From positions 124,001 to 188,000 of the forward strand of contig JADJRT010000002.1 of the NCBI GenBank assembly GCA_016712035.1: a stretch of 64,000 nt of DNA. Reading direction: 5' to 3'. A model generated the notes under the pieces. The model had not been told where the DNA came from. It did not search any database and saw only the letters and a program-made list of their open reading frames with translations. A program made the translations under genes and the position numbers. Source of the stretch: Flammeovirgaceae bacterium. Its GTDB lineage: Bacteria; Bacteroidota; Bacteroidia; Cytophagales; Cyclobacteriaceae. Of this stretch, positions 46,452 to 55,747 are shown piece by piece; positions within the stretch are counted from its first letter, which is position 1; each line of letters begins with the position of its first letter.

Positions 46452-46620
46452 GTGGGTTTAACGCACGTTTTATGATTTCAGGTTACAATAAACGTGCTTT
46501 TTTGCTGAAATCGTTTCTTTTTTCTTTTGACCGGTAATCAATTGGGTAAAAGACGCTATCAAACATCAAATGTTTCTAAAAAACCTTGAAATAAATTCCA
46601 TTTTGAAAGGAAACAAATCC

Positions 46621-46628
46621 TATTTTTG
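46621..46628 (+). promoter_or_regulatory. -7 promoter element for queA
   Basis: TATTTTTG, a full match to TAnnTTTG, 50 bases before ATG 46678. TTTG at 46602-46605 gives 15-base spacing, shorter than usual. Confidence 0.5.
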
Positions 46629-46677
46629 CCTCCTTAATTAAAAAACACCCCTTCCGTGGGTAAAAGCCCGTAAGCTT

Positions 46678-47725
46678 ATGAAACTTTCTGAATTCAAATT
46701 TGAAATCCCTAACAGTTTAATTGCATCCCATCCAGCCGAAAGTCGTGACGATGCTCGTATGATGGTGCTTCACCGCAGCACAGGAAAAATCGAACACAAA
46801 GCCTTTAAAGACATCGTTAATTATTTTGATGAAGGCGATGTGATGGTGGGAAACGATACCATGGTTTTTCCAGCTCGACTTTATGGTCGTAAAGAAAAGA
46901 CAGGGGCAAAGATTGAGGTCTTTTTATTAAGAGAACTAAATGCCGAAATGCATTTGTGGGATGTGCTGGTTGACCCGGCTCGTAAAATTCGAGTTGGCAA
47001 CAAATTATATTTTGGAGATGGTGATCTGGTTGCTGAAGTAATTGATAATACAACCTCGCGAGGAAGAACCATCCGTTTTTTATTTGATGGCGATTCGGAA
47101 GCCTTTGATAAAATTGTTGAAACACTAGGAGAAACCCCCGCTACCTAAATACATTAAACGTAAAGTTGAACCTGCCGATAAAGAACGGTTTCAAACTATT
47201 TTTGCGAAGAATAAAGGTGCTGTATCTGCTCCTACGGCAGGTATGCATTTTACGAAGCAATTAGTGAAGCGCCTTCAAATTAAAGGTGTGGATATGACCT
47301 TTGTTACTCTACACATTGGGCTGGGTACCTTCCGCGCAGTGGACGTGGAAGATCTGACCAAGCACAAAATGGACTCAGAGAATTTTATTGTTGGCGCGGA
47401 AGCGGTGAAAATTGTTAATCGCGCGCTGGACGAAAAGAGAAAAGTGTGTGCAATCGGCACAACCTCTATGCGTGCTTTGGAAACTGCGGTGTCGGCAAAT
47501 AATCGATTGAAGGAAAAAGAAGGCTGGACTGATAAATTTATCTTTCCGCCTTATGATTTCAAGATTTGCAGTGCCATGGTAACTAACTTTCATCAGCCCG
47601 AATCAACACTTTTAATGATGGCTTGTGCTTTTGGTGGTTTTGATTTAGTCATGAAAGCTTACGAAACAGCTAAGAAGGAAAAATATAAATTCTTGACTTA
47701 CGGTGATTCTATGCTAATCGTATAA
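46678..47725 (+). CDS. queA: S-adenosylmethionine:tRNA ribosyltransferase-isomerase QueA (one frameshift)
   Basis: ATG 46678. N-terminal: 'FKFEIPNSLIASHPAESRDDARMM', 'MVGNDTMVFPARLYG', 'KIEVFLLREL'. One extra C near 47137 shifts the frame after 'LGETP'; removal gives 'LPKYIKRKVEPADKERF' and 'APTAGMHFT', 'THIGLGTFRAVDVEDLTKHKM', 'NFHQPESTLLMM'. Restored length ~348 residues. QueA forms epoxyqueuosine in tRNA; queuosine genes elsewhere are not in the window. Confidence 0.94.
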
Positions 47726-47744
47726 TCAGAATAAAACTATTTAC

Positions 47745-47775
47745 AAAAATGCCTGGTCTATAATCAGGCATTTTT
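47745..47775. terminator. queA terminator
   Basis: Perfect 11-bp arms AAAAATGCCTG (47745-47755) and CAGGCATTTTT (47765-47775), 9-nt loop. T-run on plus and A-run on the other side allow use by the convergent gene too. Confidence 0.85.
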
Positions 47776-47787
47776 ATTTGTAAAATT

Positions 47788-48030
47788 TTACGAATTACGT
47801 ATAAGATAAAGATGCAACGAAATCGCCACGGGGTACAAAAAAAGATAAAGGTGTGTTGGCTTAACAAAGCCCATCAACATGGTGACGGGCACAAGCAATA
47901 AAAAAATACCAATGCCCACAATCCAGTTCTTATTAGGCGAATTCGATTTGTAAATCTGAAGCAACCGATAAATCAGATAAGTAACCACGGCCACATTAAA
48001 GGCTAGTAAAAATATTCTAACAAGCATCAT
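47788..48030 (-). CDS. Small hypothetical membrane protein
   Basis: 80 residues with about three hydrophobic segments ('IFLLAFNVAVVTYLIYRLL', 'WIVGIGIFLLLVPVTMLMGF', 'LYLFLYPVAISLHLYLI'). No family recognised. Divergent start lies 29 bases from ispD, convergent with queA. Confidence 0.6.
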   Translation of the reverse strand: MMLVRIFLLAFNVAVVTYLIYRLLQIYKSNSPNKNWIVGIGIFLLLVPVTMLMGFVKPTHLYLFLYPVAISLHLYLIRNS

Positions 48031-48059
48031 ACGCGCAAAACAAGTATTTTTACAAATCT

Positions 48060-48742
48060 ATGCATTCTAAAGAATATGCGCTTATTGTTGCTGGAGGGAA
48101 AGGAACCCGAATTAAAAGTAGGTTACCCAAACAGTTTTTAGAGCTAAACGGTAAACCGACTCTGCTCCACACACTGGAGGCGTTTTTCCGATATTCGAAA
48201 TCTATAAGCATAGTCCTTGTGCTGCCAGAAGATGATTTCCAAATCTGGAATGACCTCTGCAAGAAGCATCAATTCAATAAACCAATCATTCTTCAAAAGG
48301 AGGAGAAAGCAGGTTTCAGTCCGTAAAGAGTGGACTTGAAAAAATTGATGGCCCCGGGTTGGTAGCTATACATGATGGTGTGCGCCCACTGGTTAGTGAG
48401 GATATAATTGGGGCTTCGTTCAGATTGGCTGCCGTACATCAATCGGCAGTTGCAGCGGTGAGATTAAAAGAATCCATTCGAATGACGGACCAAGACAATA
48501 CCAAGGCAGTTGACCGATCGCGATTTCGGTTAATTCAAACTCCGCAGACCTTTGATGTGGACTTAATTAAACAGGCTTATCAATTAAAGGAAGATGCCAG
48601 CCTGACGGATGATGCCAGTGTTGCAGAAAGATCCGGGCATAGAATTTCTTTGTTTGAAGGAAGTTATGAGAATATTAAAATCACAACTCAAGAAGATTTG
48701 ATTGTAGCCGAGGCTCTTTTAAATTCCAGAAAGTTGGTTTGA
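48060..48742 (+). CDS. ispD: 2-C-methyl-D-erythritol 4-phosphate cytidylyltransferase IspD (one frameshift)
   Basis: ATG 48060: 'ALIVAGGKGTRIKSRLPKQFLELNGKPTL' (in two pieces), nucleotide-binding GGKGTR at 12-17. A missing G near 48297 breaks the frame after 'PIILQK'; restoring it gives 'GGESRFQSVKSGLEKI', then 'VAIHDGVRPLVSEDII', 'AVDRSRFRLIQTPQTF', 'DASVAERSGHRI'. Restored length ~227 residues. Third enzyme of the MEP isoprenoid route. Confidence 0.92.
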
Positions 48743-48751
48743 AATAAAAAA

Positions 48752-48771
48752 GGCCCTGCTTCCGCAAGGCC
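48752..48771 (-). terminator. Terminator of the DUF2795 gene
   Basis: On the minus strand GGCCTTGC pairs with GCAGGGCC (one wobble) around GGAA, followed by TTTTTT. Strand choice is supported by the T run. Confidence 0.7.
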
Positions 48772-48791
48772 CCGATTCTATTAAAAGATTT

Positions 48792-49013
48792 TTAATACTC
48801 GTCCTCATTAAAGAAAAAGTCTTCCTTAGTCGGATAGTCTGGCCAGATCTCTTCGATACTCTCATAAGGTTGCCCGTCATCTTCCAATTCCTGAAGGTTT
48901 TCCACCACTTCCAAGGGCGCTCCTGAGCGGATCGAAAAGTCAATCAACTCATCTTTAGTTGCCGGCCAAGGCGCATCTTCGAGGTACGAAGCTAATTCCA
49001 GTGTCCAATACAT
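48792..49013 (-). CDS. DUF2795 domain protein, highly conserved in Bacteroidota
   Basis: 73 residues, extremely acidic C terminus. 'MYWTLELASYLEDAPWPATK', 'SGAPLEVVENLQELED' and 'IWPDYPTKEDF' are near-invariant in Bacteroidota orthologues. DUF2795 proteins have unknown function; the strict conservation implies a core role. Intact frame. Confidence 0.92.
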   Translation of the reverse strand: MYWTLELASYLEDAPWPATKDELIDFSIRSGAPLEVVENLQELEDDGQPYESIEEIWPDYPTKEDFFFNEDEY

Positions 49014-49200
49014 ATGTCGTTTCCTCCTGTTAAATTTTCCGCAAAAATAAAATTAAATCAATCATAGTCAATAGGTACTGGTCGATAGTTCTGGAATTAA
49101 AAAAGTAACCCAATAAATACAACATCGAGGTTTTTAAACTTCTGTGGACTATTAACCCAAAAACGCCATATTTGCGTTCCTATTTAACCACGAAACTTCC

Positions 49201-50777
49201 ATGGCAGACGAAAAAATAATTTTCTCAATGACGGGTGTCAGCAAGATTTACCCGCCCCAAAAGCAAGTATTAAAAAATATCTATCTGTCCTTCTTTTATG
49301 GAGCTAAAATAGGCGTACTCGGTCTCAATGGTTCTGGAAAATCTTCACTTTTAAGAATTATTGCTGGAATTGACAAAGAATTTCAGGGCGAAGTAGTATC
49401 CGATTTAGGATATTCGGTGGGTTATCTGGAACAGGAACCACAGCTCGATAAAACCAAAACAGTTAAAGAGATTGTAGAAGAAGGTGTTAAAGATGTTGTG
49501 GCATTGCTTAAAGAGTTTGAGGCCATCAATGAAAAATTTGCTGATCCGGCTATAATGGAAGATCCGGATGCCATGGATAAATTGATTACCAAGCAAGGTG
49601 AGGTTCAGGAAAAATTAGATGCCGCAAATGCCTGGGAGCTGGATCATAAACTCGAACGTGCCATGGATGCCCTTCGTTGCCCGCCACCAGACGCAAAGGT
49701 TGAGCACCTATCGGGTGGAGAGAAGAGGCGCGTAGCCTTCTGCCGGTTGTTATTGCAAACGCCTGATGTATTGTTATTGGATGAACCCACCAACCATTTG
49801 GATGCTGAATCGGTTCAATGGCTTGAAGAACATCTAAGACAGTATAAGGGAACCATTATTGCTGTAACTCACGACAGATACTTTTTAGATAATGTAGCCG
49901 GTTGGATCTTAGAACTTGACCGGGGCGAAGGAATTCCCTGGAAAGGAAATTACTCGAGCTGGCTCGACCAAAAGTAAAAGCACGCTTAGGAGCTTATGAA
50001 AAACTAATTAGTCAGGAGAACCGGGAGAAGGAAGATAAGTTAGAGATCTTCATTCCACCTGGACCCCGATTAGGAAACAAGGTTATTGAAGCCAACGGAG
50101 TATCAAAAGCCTATGGTGATAAGTTACTTTACGAAAACCTCACATTTACACTTCCCCCTGCCGGTATTGTTGGAATTATCGGACCCAATGGTGCGGGTAA
50201 GACAACACTTTTCAAAATGATAACGGGTAGTGAAAAACCCGATAGCGGAACATTTTCTTTAGGAGAAACCGTGAAGATCTCTTATGTAGATCAGGAGCAT
50301 GATGATTTGAAACCGGACGACAGCGTATGGCAAGCTATAACTGGTGGACAGGAATTAATTTTAGTAGGTGGAAAAGAAATTAATTCACGTGCCTATGTGA
50401 GTAAATTTAATTTCAGCGGAACCGATCAACAGAAAAAAGTAAAAGAACTATCGGGAGGCATGCGCAACCGCGCTCACTTAGCCATTGCACTGAAGCAAGG
50501 CGGAAATCTTTTATTGCTCGATGAGCCAACCAACGATTTAGATGTGAACACGCTGCGTGCACTTGAAGAAGCACTTGAAAATTTTGGCGGCTGTGCCGTT
50601 ATCATCTCACACGACCGGTGGTTTTTGGATCGGGTATGTACGCACATTCTTGCTTTTGAAGGCGACTCGCAAGTATTTTGGTATGAAGGTACTTTTAGTG
50701 AGTATGAAGAGAACCGCAAGAAGCGAGTAGGTGATGATCAGCCACATAGAATAAGGTATAAGAAGTTGGTGAAGTAA
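49201..50777 (+). CDS. ettA: EttA-like ABC-F translation factor missing most of the interdomain linker
   Basis: ATG 49201. First ABC domain: Walker A 'GLNGSGKSS' (41-49), arm region (~85-140), 'LSGGEKRRVAF', 'LLLDEPTNHLDAESVQWLE'. It stops at TAA after 'YSSWLDQK'. The frame resumes as 'KARLGAYEKLI', then 'FIPPGPRLGNKVIEANGVSKAYG', Walker A 'GPNGAGKTTLF', 'LSGGMRNRAHLA', 'DEPTNDLDVNTLRALEE'. In E. coli EttA about 36 residues of the P-site tRNA-interacting linker lie between these. Their loss, together with a frame offset, implies a deletion of ~110 bases rather than one homopolymer slip. The product, if made, would be two half-proteins. Confidence 0.88.
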
Positions 50778-50786
50778 TTAATTCTT

Positions 50787-50826
50787 CGTTATTAGTTGTT
50801 GAAAAATATACAAACAACCAATAACG
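50787..50826. repeat. Inverted repeat, 14-bp arms with one mismatch
   Basis: Arms CGTTATTAGTTGTT (50787-50800) and AACAACCAATAACG (50813-50826). A further AACTAACAAC follows. Probably the ettA terminator or a dispersed repeat. Confidence 0.6.
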
Positions 50827-50844
50827 ACAACTAACAACTAAAAT

Positions 50845-50954
50845 ATGAAGGCCGGGGTGGTTGGAATGGGGGTTCTCTTTAAGACCTTCGCTGGAATCAC
50901 GGGATTGGGTTTGTCTTTTTGATTCTAGCGGTTTATTTCATTTTTAAGAAATGA
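50845..50954 (+). CDS. Possible frameshifted small membrane peptide
   Basis: ATG 50845 reads 'KAGVVGMGVLFKTFAGITGLG'; a one-base shift near 50905 connects to 'FVFLILAVYFIFKK' ending TGA 50954. Together about 36 residues with one membrane helix. No family known; it could be chance. Confidence 0.28.
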
Positions 50955-52268
50955 TTAACGTTTAAGGTTTACAGAACTATGCGTGAGTCGATGCATCAGC
51001 AAAGCAGCTCTTTTTGTCTGCCTGGGCAACCAATTCAAATTGGCATATTCATCCACCGTATGACCATGTCCGCCAAACAAACCTAAACCATCAATAGCCA
51101 TATCCACATAGCCTGCGGTAAATGAAATGTCTGCGGCACCGGCATCACGCGGGTTCACGGCTGTTACACTTCCCAAATTAAGATCTGTACTCACCTTGGT
51201 ATAATAATTCAAGAGCTCAAAATTTCCATCAGCTGGAGCCAGCGGTGGATATCCTTCATCAAAGGTTAAGGATGCTTCTGTTTTTGGTAAATGTCTCGAC
51301 ACAACTTCCTGCATTATTGTCTGTGCTCGTTTCAATTGCTCTGGTGAAATAGCCCGAATGTCTCCGGTGACTACCGCTTCTTTCGCAACAATGTTTCCTT
51401 TTCCAAAAGCAGCACCTCCATCCAATACAGCATCGCGGCTCACCTCATTCCCGCCTAAAATCATTCCCGGATTAAAGGTCAAATCTTTTTCAGAAGTTAA
51501 CCCTTCGTAAAATCCAATAAGAATTCTGGAAGTTTCATAGATGGCACCTGCGCCTATCTCCTGCGTAAAAATCTGTGAAGAATGCGCTGCCTTTCCTTTC
51601 ACGTTTAATTCCCAACCAGACGAACTCCTTCTGGACACAACCGCAGTTTTAGGATTGCTATCTCCATCTTCAAATCCTAAAGCAATGTCAGCTTGTTTCG
51701 CTGCTTCAATCAATTCGGCCCGCGCCACCGAAAGCGGTCTTCCACTCAACTCCTCATCACCCGTCATCACAATAATAATATTCATCTGCTTTAACAGTCC
51801 CGCTTGCTTTAATGCTTCGAGCGAATAGATCATAATAACATCACCCCCTTTCATGTCGCTTACGCCTGGTCCGGTTGCGGTCGAATCATTTACCACCGTA
51901 TATTTCTGCAGTGTACTCGAGGGTTCGAATACCGTATCAAGATGGCCAATCAACAAAAGTGTTTTTCCGGGCCCTTTCCCTGTGTGATAGGCAACCAGGT
52001 GTCCAGCCCGACCAAATGGTTTTCCATCAACCCACCGGGTATCAAAACCAAGGGCATCAAGTTTGGCTCTAAAAATTTGCCCCACCTTTTGCACCCCTTC
52101 AAAATTCATGGATCCGCTGTTTATGTTCACGACTTCTTCCAACAACTTTAAGGCACTTGTATTATTCGCCTCCACATACGAAGCTATTTTCTTTTCAACT
52201 TTAGCAAGTTGGGCGATTGAAGAAATTGAGATAAGAGCTGCGAATAGAAATAAAAATAATCTTCTCAT
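50955..52268 (-). CDS. Exported M20 family metallopeptidase (glutamate carboxypeptidase-like)
   Basis: 437 residues from ATG 52268 with signal peptide ('LFLFLFAALISISSIAQ'); the longer ORF start at 52328 is rejected. Zinc ligands in 'LLIGHLDTVFE' (His), 'GVSDMKGGDVIM' (Asp), 'MTGDEELSG' (catalytic Glu pair), 'GFEDGD' and C-terminal 'GGHGHTVDEYANL' (His). Dimerisation domain between. Probably periplasmic carboxypeptidase of the G2/CPDG2 kind. Intact frame. Confidence 0.9.
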   Translation of the reverse strand: MRRLFLFLFAALISISSIAQLAKVEKKIASYVEANNTSALKLLEEVVNINSGSMNFEGVQKVGQIFRAKLDALGFDTRWVDGKPFGRAGHLVAYHTGKGPGKTLLLIGHLDTVFEPSSTLQKYTVVNDSTATGPGVSDMKGGDVIMIYSLEALKQAGLLKQMNIIIVMTGDEELSGRPLSVARAELIEAAKQADIALGFEDGDSNPKTAVVSRRSSSGWELNVKGKAAHSSQIFTQEIGAGAIYETSRILIGFYEGLTSEKDLTFNPGMILGGNEVSRDAVLDGGAAFGKGNIVAKEAVVTGDIRAISPEQLKRAQTIMQEVVSRHLPKTEASLTFDEGYPPLAPADGNFELLNYYTKVSTDLNLGSVTAVNPRDAGAADISFTAGYVDMAIDGLGLFGGHGHTVDEYANLNWLPRQTKRAALLMHRLTHSSVNLKR

Positions 52269-52294
52269 ATTGAATGATAGGTTTTGAATTTGAA

Positions 52295-53215
52295 TTAGTT
52301 GATCTCCTCTCCTTGGCCTGTTTTCCAACGCTCATGCATCCACACCCATTGCTCAGGATGTTCGCGCACAATTTTTTCGGTGAAGTTGGTAAAGTTTTGG
52401 GTGTTAACAATTAAGTCTTGCTCCTCATCACCTGTAATCACCAAGGGTATCTCCGGAAGGATGTGCATATGTTGTTTTCCATCGGCCCCTAAATGAATAT
52501 AGGTGGGTACTACCGCGGCTCCGGTTCGCAGCGCTAATACAGTTGCCCCGATGGGCGTTGCCGCCTTCATTCCAAAAAAATCAACAAAACGGCTCTTAAC
52601 CTTAGTATCTTGATCGATTAGTATCGCGATAGAACCACCCGATTTTAAAACTTTAAACAACCGCATACTCTCTTTACCACGCTGAATGGCTACAGCCCCG
52701 TGCGCATTGCGATACTTCCAAAGCATTTCATTTAATCGCTCATCTTTCAAAGCAGTACCAATTATATTTGGATTCAATCCACGCATGGCCATGTTGGTGA
52801 TCTGTAAATCAAACGCCCCAAGATGCGAGGTGAGAAACATAACACCCTTGCCCTTGGCAAAAGCTTGTTCATAGTTTTCGATTCCGTGGGTCACCAAAAA
52901 TTTATTTAAATCTTTAAGTGTCCTTACTTTGAGTGAGCGTAAAATATCTCCAGCATTTTTACCTAACATGATAAAAACCTTTTTACTTAACCTAACTATT
53001 TCCTGAGTAGACTTTTCCTTGCCAAAGGCTAATCCTAAATGATAAATGGTACGCTCGCGTGGCTTCGGAGAAACGGAATAGGCAAGTTTACCTAACCAGC
53101 CGCAAAAGGCTATCCAAACCTTTCGGGGTAATAGATTTGATGAAAAAATCAGAAACTGGATAAAAATGTAAAGGGACGAATACTTAATGCGCTTAACGAG
53201 GGGTCTCTTTTCCAT
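52295..53215 (-). CDS. LpxL/HtrB-like lysophospholipid acyltransferase
   Basis: 306 residues from ATG 53215. N-terminal membrane segment ('LYIFIQFLIFSSNLLP'), catalytic HX4-5D motif 'LTSHLGAFDLQI', 'MRLFKVLKSGGSIAILIDQDTK', 'VDFFGMKAATPIGATVLAL'. C-terminal 'EHPEQWVWMHERWKT' is typical of lipid A late acyltransferases. It may acylate lipid A or an ornithine-type lipid. The upstream M20 gene lies 26 bases after its stop. Confidence 0.88.
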   Translation of the reverse strand: MEKRPLVKRIKYSSLYIFIQFLIFSSNLLPRKVWIAFCGWLGKLAYSVSPKPRERTIYHLGLAFGKEKSTQEIVRLSKKVFIMLGKNAGDILRSLKVRTLKDLNKFLVTHGIENYEQAFAKGKGVMFLTSHLGAFDLQITNMAMRGLNPNIIGTALKDERLNEMLWKYRNAHGAVAIQRGKESMRLFKVLKSGGSIAILIDQDTKVKSRFVDFFGMKAATPIGATVLALRTGAAVVPTYIHLGADGKQHMHILPEIPLVITGDEEQDLIVNTQNFTNFTEKIVREHPEQWVWMHERWKTGQGEEIN

Positions 53216-53297
53216 ACCGATTAGCAAAGATACAGGTAGCTTTGATTAAATTTATCTGAAATGTTCACAATCCACACATGCACATCAATTACTTACT

Positions 53298-53807
53298 ATG
53301 AAAACTCTTTACATCATTCGGCATGCTAAATCCAGTTGGGACAATCCAGATCTCAGTGATTTTGAACGACCCTTAAATAACCGTGGCGAAAAGGATGCGC
53401 CCCGTATGGGCAAGCGATTAAAAGAAAGAAGAGTTACTCCGGATGTGATGTTGAGCAGTCCGGCAACAAGGGCACTGGTTACCTGCCAGCAGATAGCGAA
53501 AGTACTTGGTTTCTCAGACGACAAAATTAAAACCGACAGACGTTTATACCACGCCAGCGATGACCAGATCTTAAAAGTGATACAAGAATTGAAAGACTCG
53601 CCCCGCGATAGTGAGGAGATAGTAATGATTTTTGGACACAACCCCGGTCTGACAGAATTTGCCAATGCCTTGCTTAATGAAGAGTTGGAGAACATACCAA
53701 CCTGCGGAGTTGTGGCTGCTACTTTAAATATAAACGAGTGGAAAAACGCCCACTTTGGTTGTGGTGAGATGGCGTTTTTTGACTATCCAAAAAGAAAACG
53801 GAAGTGA
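53298..53807 (+). CDS. Histidine phosphatase family protein (SixA-like)
   Basis: 169 residues. Catalytic RHA motif at 8-10 ('YIIRHAKSSWDNPDLSDFERPLNNRG'), second His in 'IVMIFGHNPGLTEFAN'. SixA removes phosphate from His of phosphotransfer domains; a sugar-phosphate target is also possible. Intact. It is divergent from the acyltransferase with 82 bases between starts. Confidence 0.9.
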   Translation: MKTLYIIRHAKSSWDNPDLSDFERPLNNRGEKDAPRMGKRLKERRVTPDVMLSSPATRALVTCQQIAKVLGFSDDKIKTDRRLYHASDDQILKVIQELKDSPRDSEEIVMIFGHNPGLTEFANALLNEELENIPTCGVVAATLNINEWKNAHFGCGEMAFFDYPKRKRK

Positions 53808-53828
53808 CTTTTCTTCATTAAGACCAAA

Positions 53829-54461
53829 CTACAATTTCTGCATCACAACAACGCGTTGGCCATCTCCGTATTTTAATTCATAGCCTAGATGCGCACATAT
53901 AAAAGCAAATGTATTCTTATGAAAAAAACTGACATGGGTAACATCTCGCCTATAATACCAATTAGCAAACTGATCCAAGCTTTCCCAATGGTCAGTCATA
54001 ATACTAAGATAGCCTTTCGGTTTAAGTAGCTTATCCATTTTCAAAAAATCAGATTTAGGAATCCGAAAATGCTCCACTGTTTCTGTAGCAAAGAGAAAAT
54101 CATAAACCTGGCGAGGATGACTAAACCCAAATAGCGGATCAAAGTTATGGCACGTGAGGTGCAGCTTAGCCAATAAGCCTGACAAAGTTGGATTCGGCCC
54201 GCATCCATAATCCAAACCAATCATGCCTGAATTTAAAAAAGGCAGCGTAGGGTAGATCACCTGGTCCAAAAATTTTACATAACCCGTATCCTTGTCGCTG
54301 TTGTTATGAAATTCGTAACGGATCTTCTCCTGTTCAAGGGGTAGATGAAAATTCGGATCAACAAATACCAAATAACAAGATTGACAAAAATAGTATTTTC
54401 GCTTGTCGCCAGCCACCTCCAGAAACTTCACATTCGTACTTCCACAAAGGGTACAAATCAT
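53829..54461 (-). CDS. Zinc-ribbon SAM-dependent methyltransferase (methyltransf_23-like)
   Basis: 210 residues. N-terminal CxxC...CxxC zinc ribbon ('MICTLCGSTN', 'YYFCQSCYLVFV'), then a class I fold: 'IGLDYGCGPNPTLSGLLAK' (SAM loop), 'FDPLFG', 'YDFLFATETVEHFRIP', 'KPKGYLSIMTDHW'. The ribbon-plus-fold layout is common among C-methyltransferases and natural-product enzymes. Substrate unknown. Divergent/convergent neighbours give no functional clue. Confidence 0.88.
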   Translation of the reverse strand: MICTLCGSTNVKFLEVAGDKRKYYFCQSCYLVFVDPNFHLPLEQEKIRYEFHNNSDKDTGYVKFLDQVIYPTLPFLNSGMIGLDYGCGPNPTLSGLLAKLHLTCHNFDPLFGFSHPRQVYDFLFATETVEHFRIPKSDFLKMDKLLKPKGYLSIMTDHWESLDQFANWYYRRDVTHVSFFHKNTFAFICAHLGYELKYGDGQRVVVMQKL

Positions 54462-54606
54462 AGTAACACGATAAATGAGAATACCTTACTTGTTCCAAGC
54501 CCGAACAAGAATGACCGCTTGCGGGCACGGCATTTGACAAAATAGTTTTATTTTTTGTAAAATCGCATATGGCCTACGGCACAATACTTGCAAATAAACT
54601 TTTCTA

Positions 54607-54858
54607 TGGAAACACAAAATGTAAAAACCTGCTTTACTATTACTTTTACCAATGATCAATTTACCACGCCAAATCCTACGTAGAAGATATGAAGCGGCAC
54701 CCACAACGCGTTTTTGGCGCGGTAAGGAAGGCAAATCGGATGATGAATTAATTGTAGAGCAAATTGCGCATCGAATACTTTCCGGTTTTTATAATACGGA
54801 TTCTTACAATGCCAGTAAACACATTGTACGGATGGAAAGTATGACAGCAATGGGTTAA
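54607..54858 (+). CDS. Small hypothetical protein with frameshifts
   Basis: ATG 54607 opens 'VKTCFTITFTNDQFTTP', a one-base shift gives 'SYVEDMKRHPQRVFGAVRKAN', and another gives 'DELIVEQIAHRILSGFYNTDS' ending at TAA 54858. The pieces follow each other without overlap and each looks protein-like, so a ~83-residue hypothetical gene with two indels is likely. The final stop abuts the convergent nucleoside phosphorylase end by one base. Confidence 0.42.
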
Positions 54859-54859
54859 A

Positions 54860-55720
54860 TCAGATTCTATCTAACACCTTCTTAATAAGGTCTTCAACAA
54901 TCTTGTGTGGGTCTTTAGAAAATTTGGTTTTAATCCGATTGGCGATGATGGCATTAGCACTCAATACTTCATGTCCCAAAAGCCGGCCAAAGGCATAATA
55001 CGCTGAGGTCTCCATTTCAAAGTTGGTAAGCCAAAAATCCCCTTTGTTATAATAATTTAAATCTTCCAAGAGACTTGGGTACCGAATGGGCATCCGCAGC
55101 ACGCGTCCTTGAGGCGCATAAAATCCCGGACAGGTAACGGTATTGCCTTTAATCATATCAGAGCCACCAATCTGTTCGCGCAAAGTTTCGGAACCTTGAA
55201 CCACATAAGGCATAAACGGCAACCCGGTTTTCTTTTGAATATCGTGAGCCAGACCAGCTTCAAAGTCATCCATTGGTAAATCATAAAAATTCATCAGGTT
55301 ATCCAAGCCCACTGCATAATCCGATACCAGATGCGAACCAACAGGAATATCTTCTTGTAAAGCCCCCGAGGTACCAATGCGGATCACTTTCAGTTTCTTT
55401 TTCCGCGATTTGGGTTCACGGGTTTTAAGATCAACATTCACCAAAGCATCCAATTCGGAAAAGAAAATCTCGACATTATCGGTACCAATTCCGGTACTGA
55501 TTACGGTTATTCGTTTACCCTTATATTTCCCTACGTGCGTGATAAACTCACGCTTGTTCATCTCAAACTCAACGGTATCAAAATGCTGACTCACCGTGTA
55601 CACGCGACTTGGATCGCCCACCGCTATCACGGTGTCGCTAATGTGTTTGGGTAGCAGATTTAAATGATAGACACTGCCATCACCATTTAGGATAAGATCT
55701 GTTTCAGAAATTCTTGCCAT
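54860..55720 (-). CDS. Nucleoside phosphorylase (uridine phosphorylase-like)
   Basis: 286 residues. PNP_UDP family: 'VGDPSRVYTVSQHFD' (phosphate loop), 'HVGKYKGKRITVISTGIGTDN', 'VIRIGTSGALQEDIPVG' and the purine/uridine pocket 'EMETSAYYAFGRLLGHE'. The C terminus 'HKIVEDLIKKVLDRI' is normal. Cleaves nucleosides with phosphate; base specificity uncertain but uridine/thymidine-like by layout. Intact frame. Confidence 0.9.
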   Translation of the reverse strand: MARISETDLILNGDGSVYHLNLLPKHISDTVIAVGDPSRVYTVSQHFDTVEFEMNKREFITHVGKYKGKRITVISTGIGTDNVEIFFSELDALVNVDLKTREPKSRKKKLKVIRIGTSGALQEDIPVGSHLVSDYAVGLDNLMNFYDLPMDDFEAGLAHDIQKKTGLPFMPYVVQGSETLREQIGGSDMIKGNTVTCPGFYAPQGRVLRMPIRYPSLLEDLNYYNKGDFWLTNFEMETSAYYAFGRLLGHEVLSANAIIANRIKTKFSKDPHKIVEDLIKKVLDRI

Positions 55721-55747
55721 GTAGATTTCAACAAATTTTTTGCCGAT

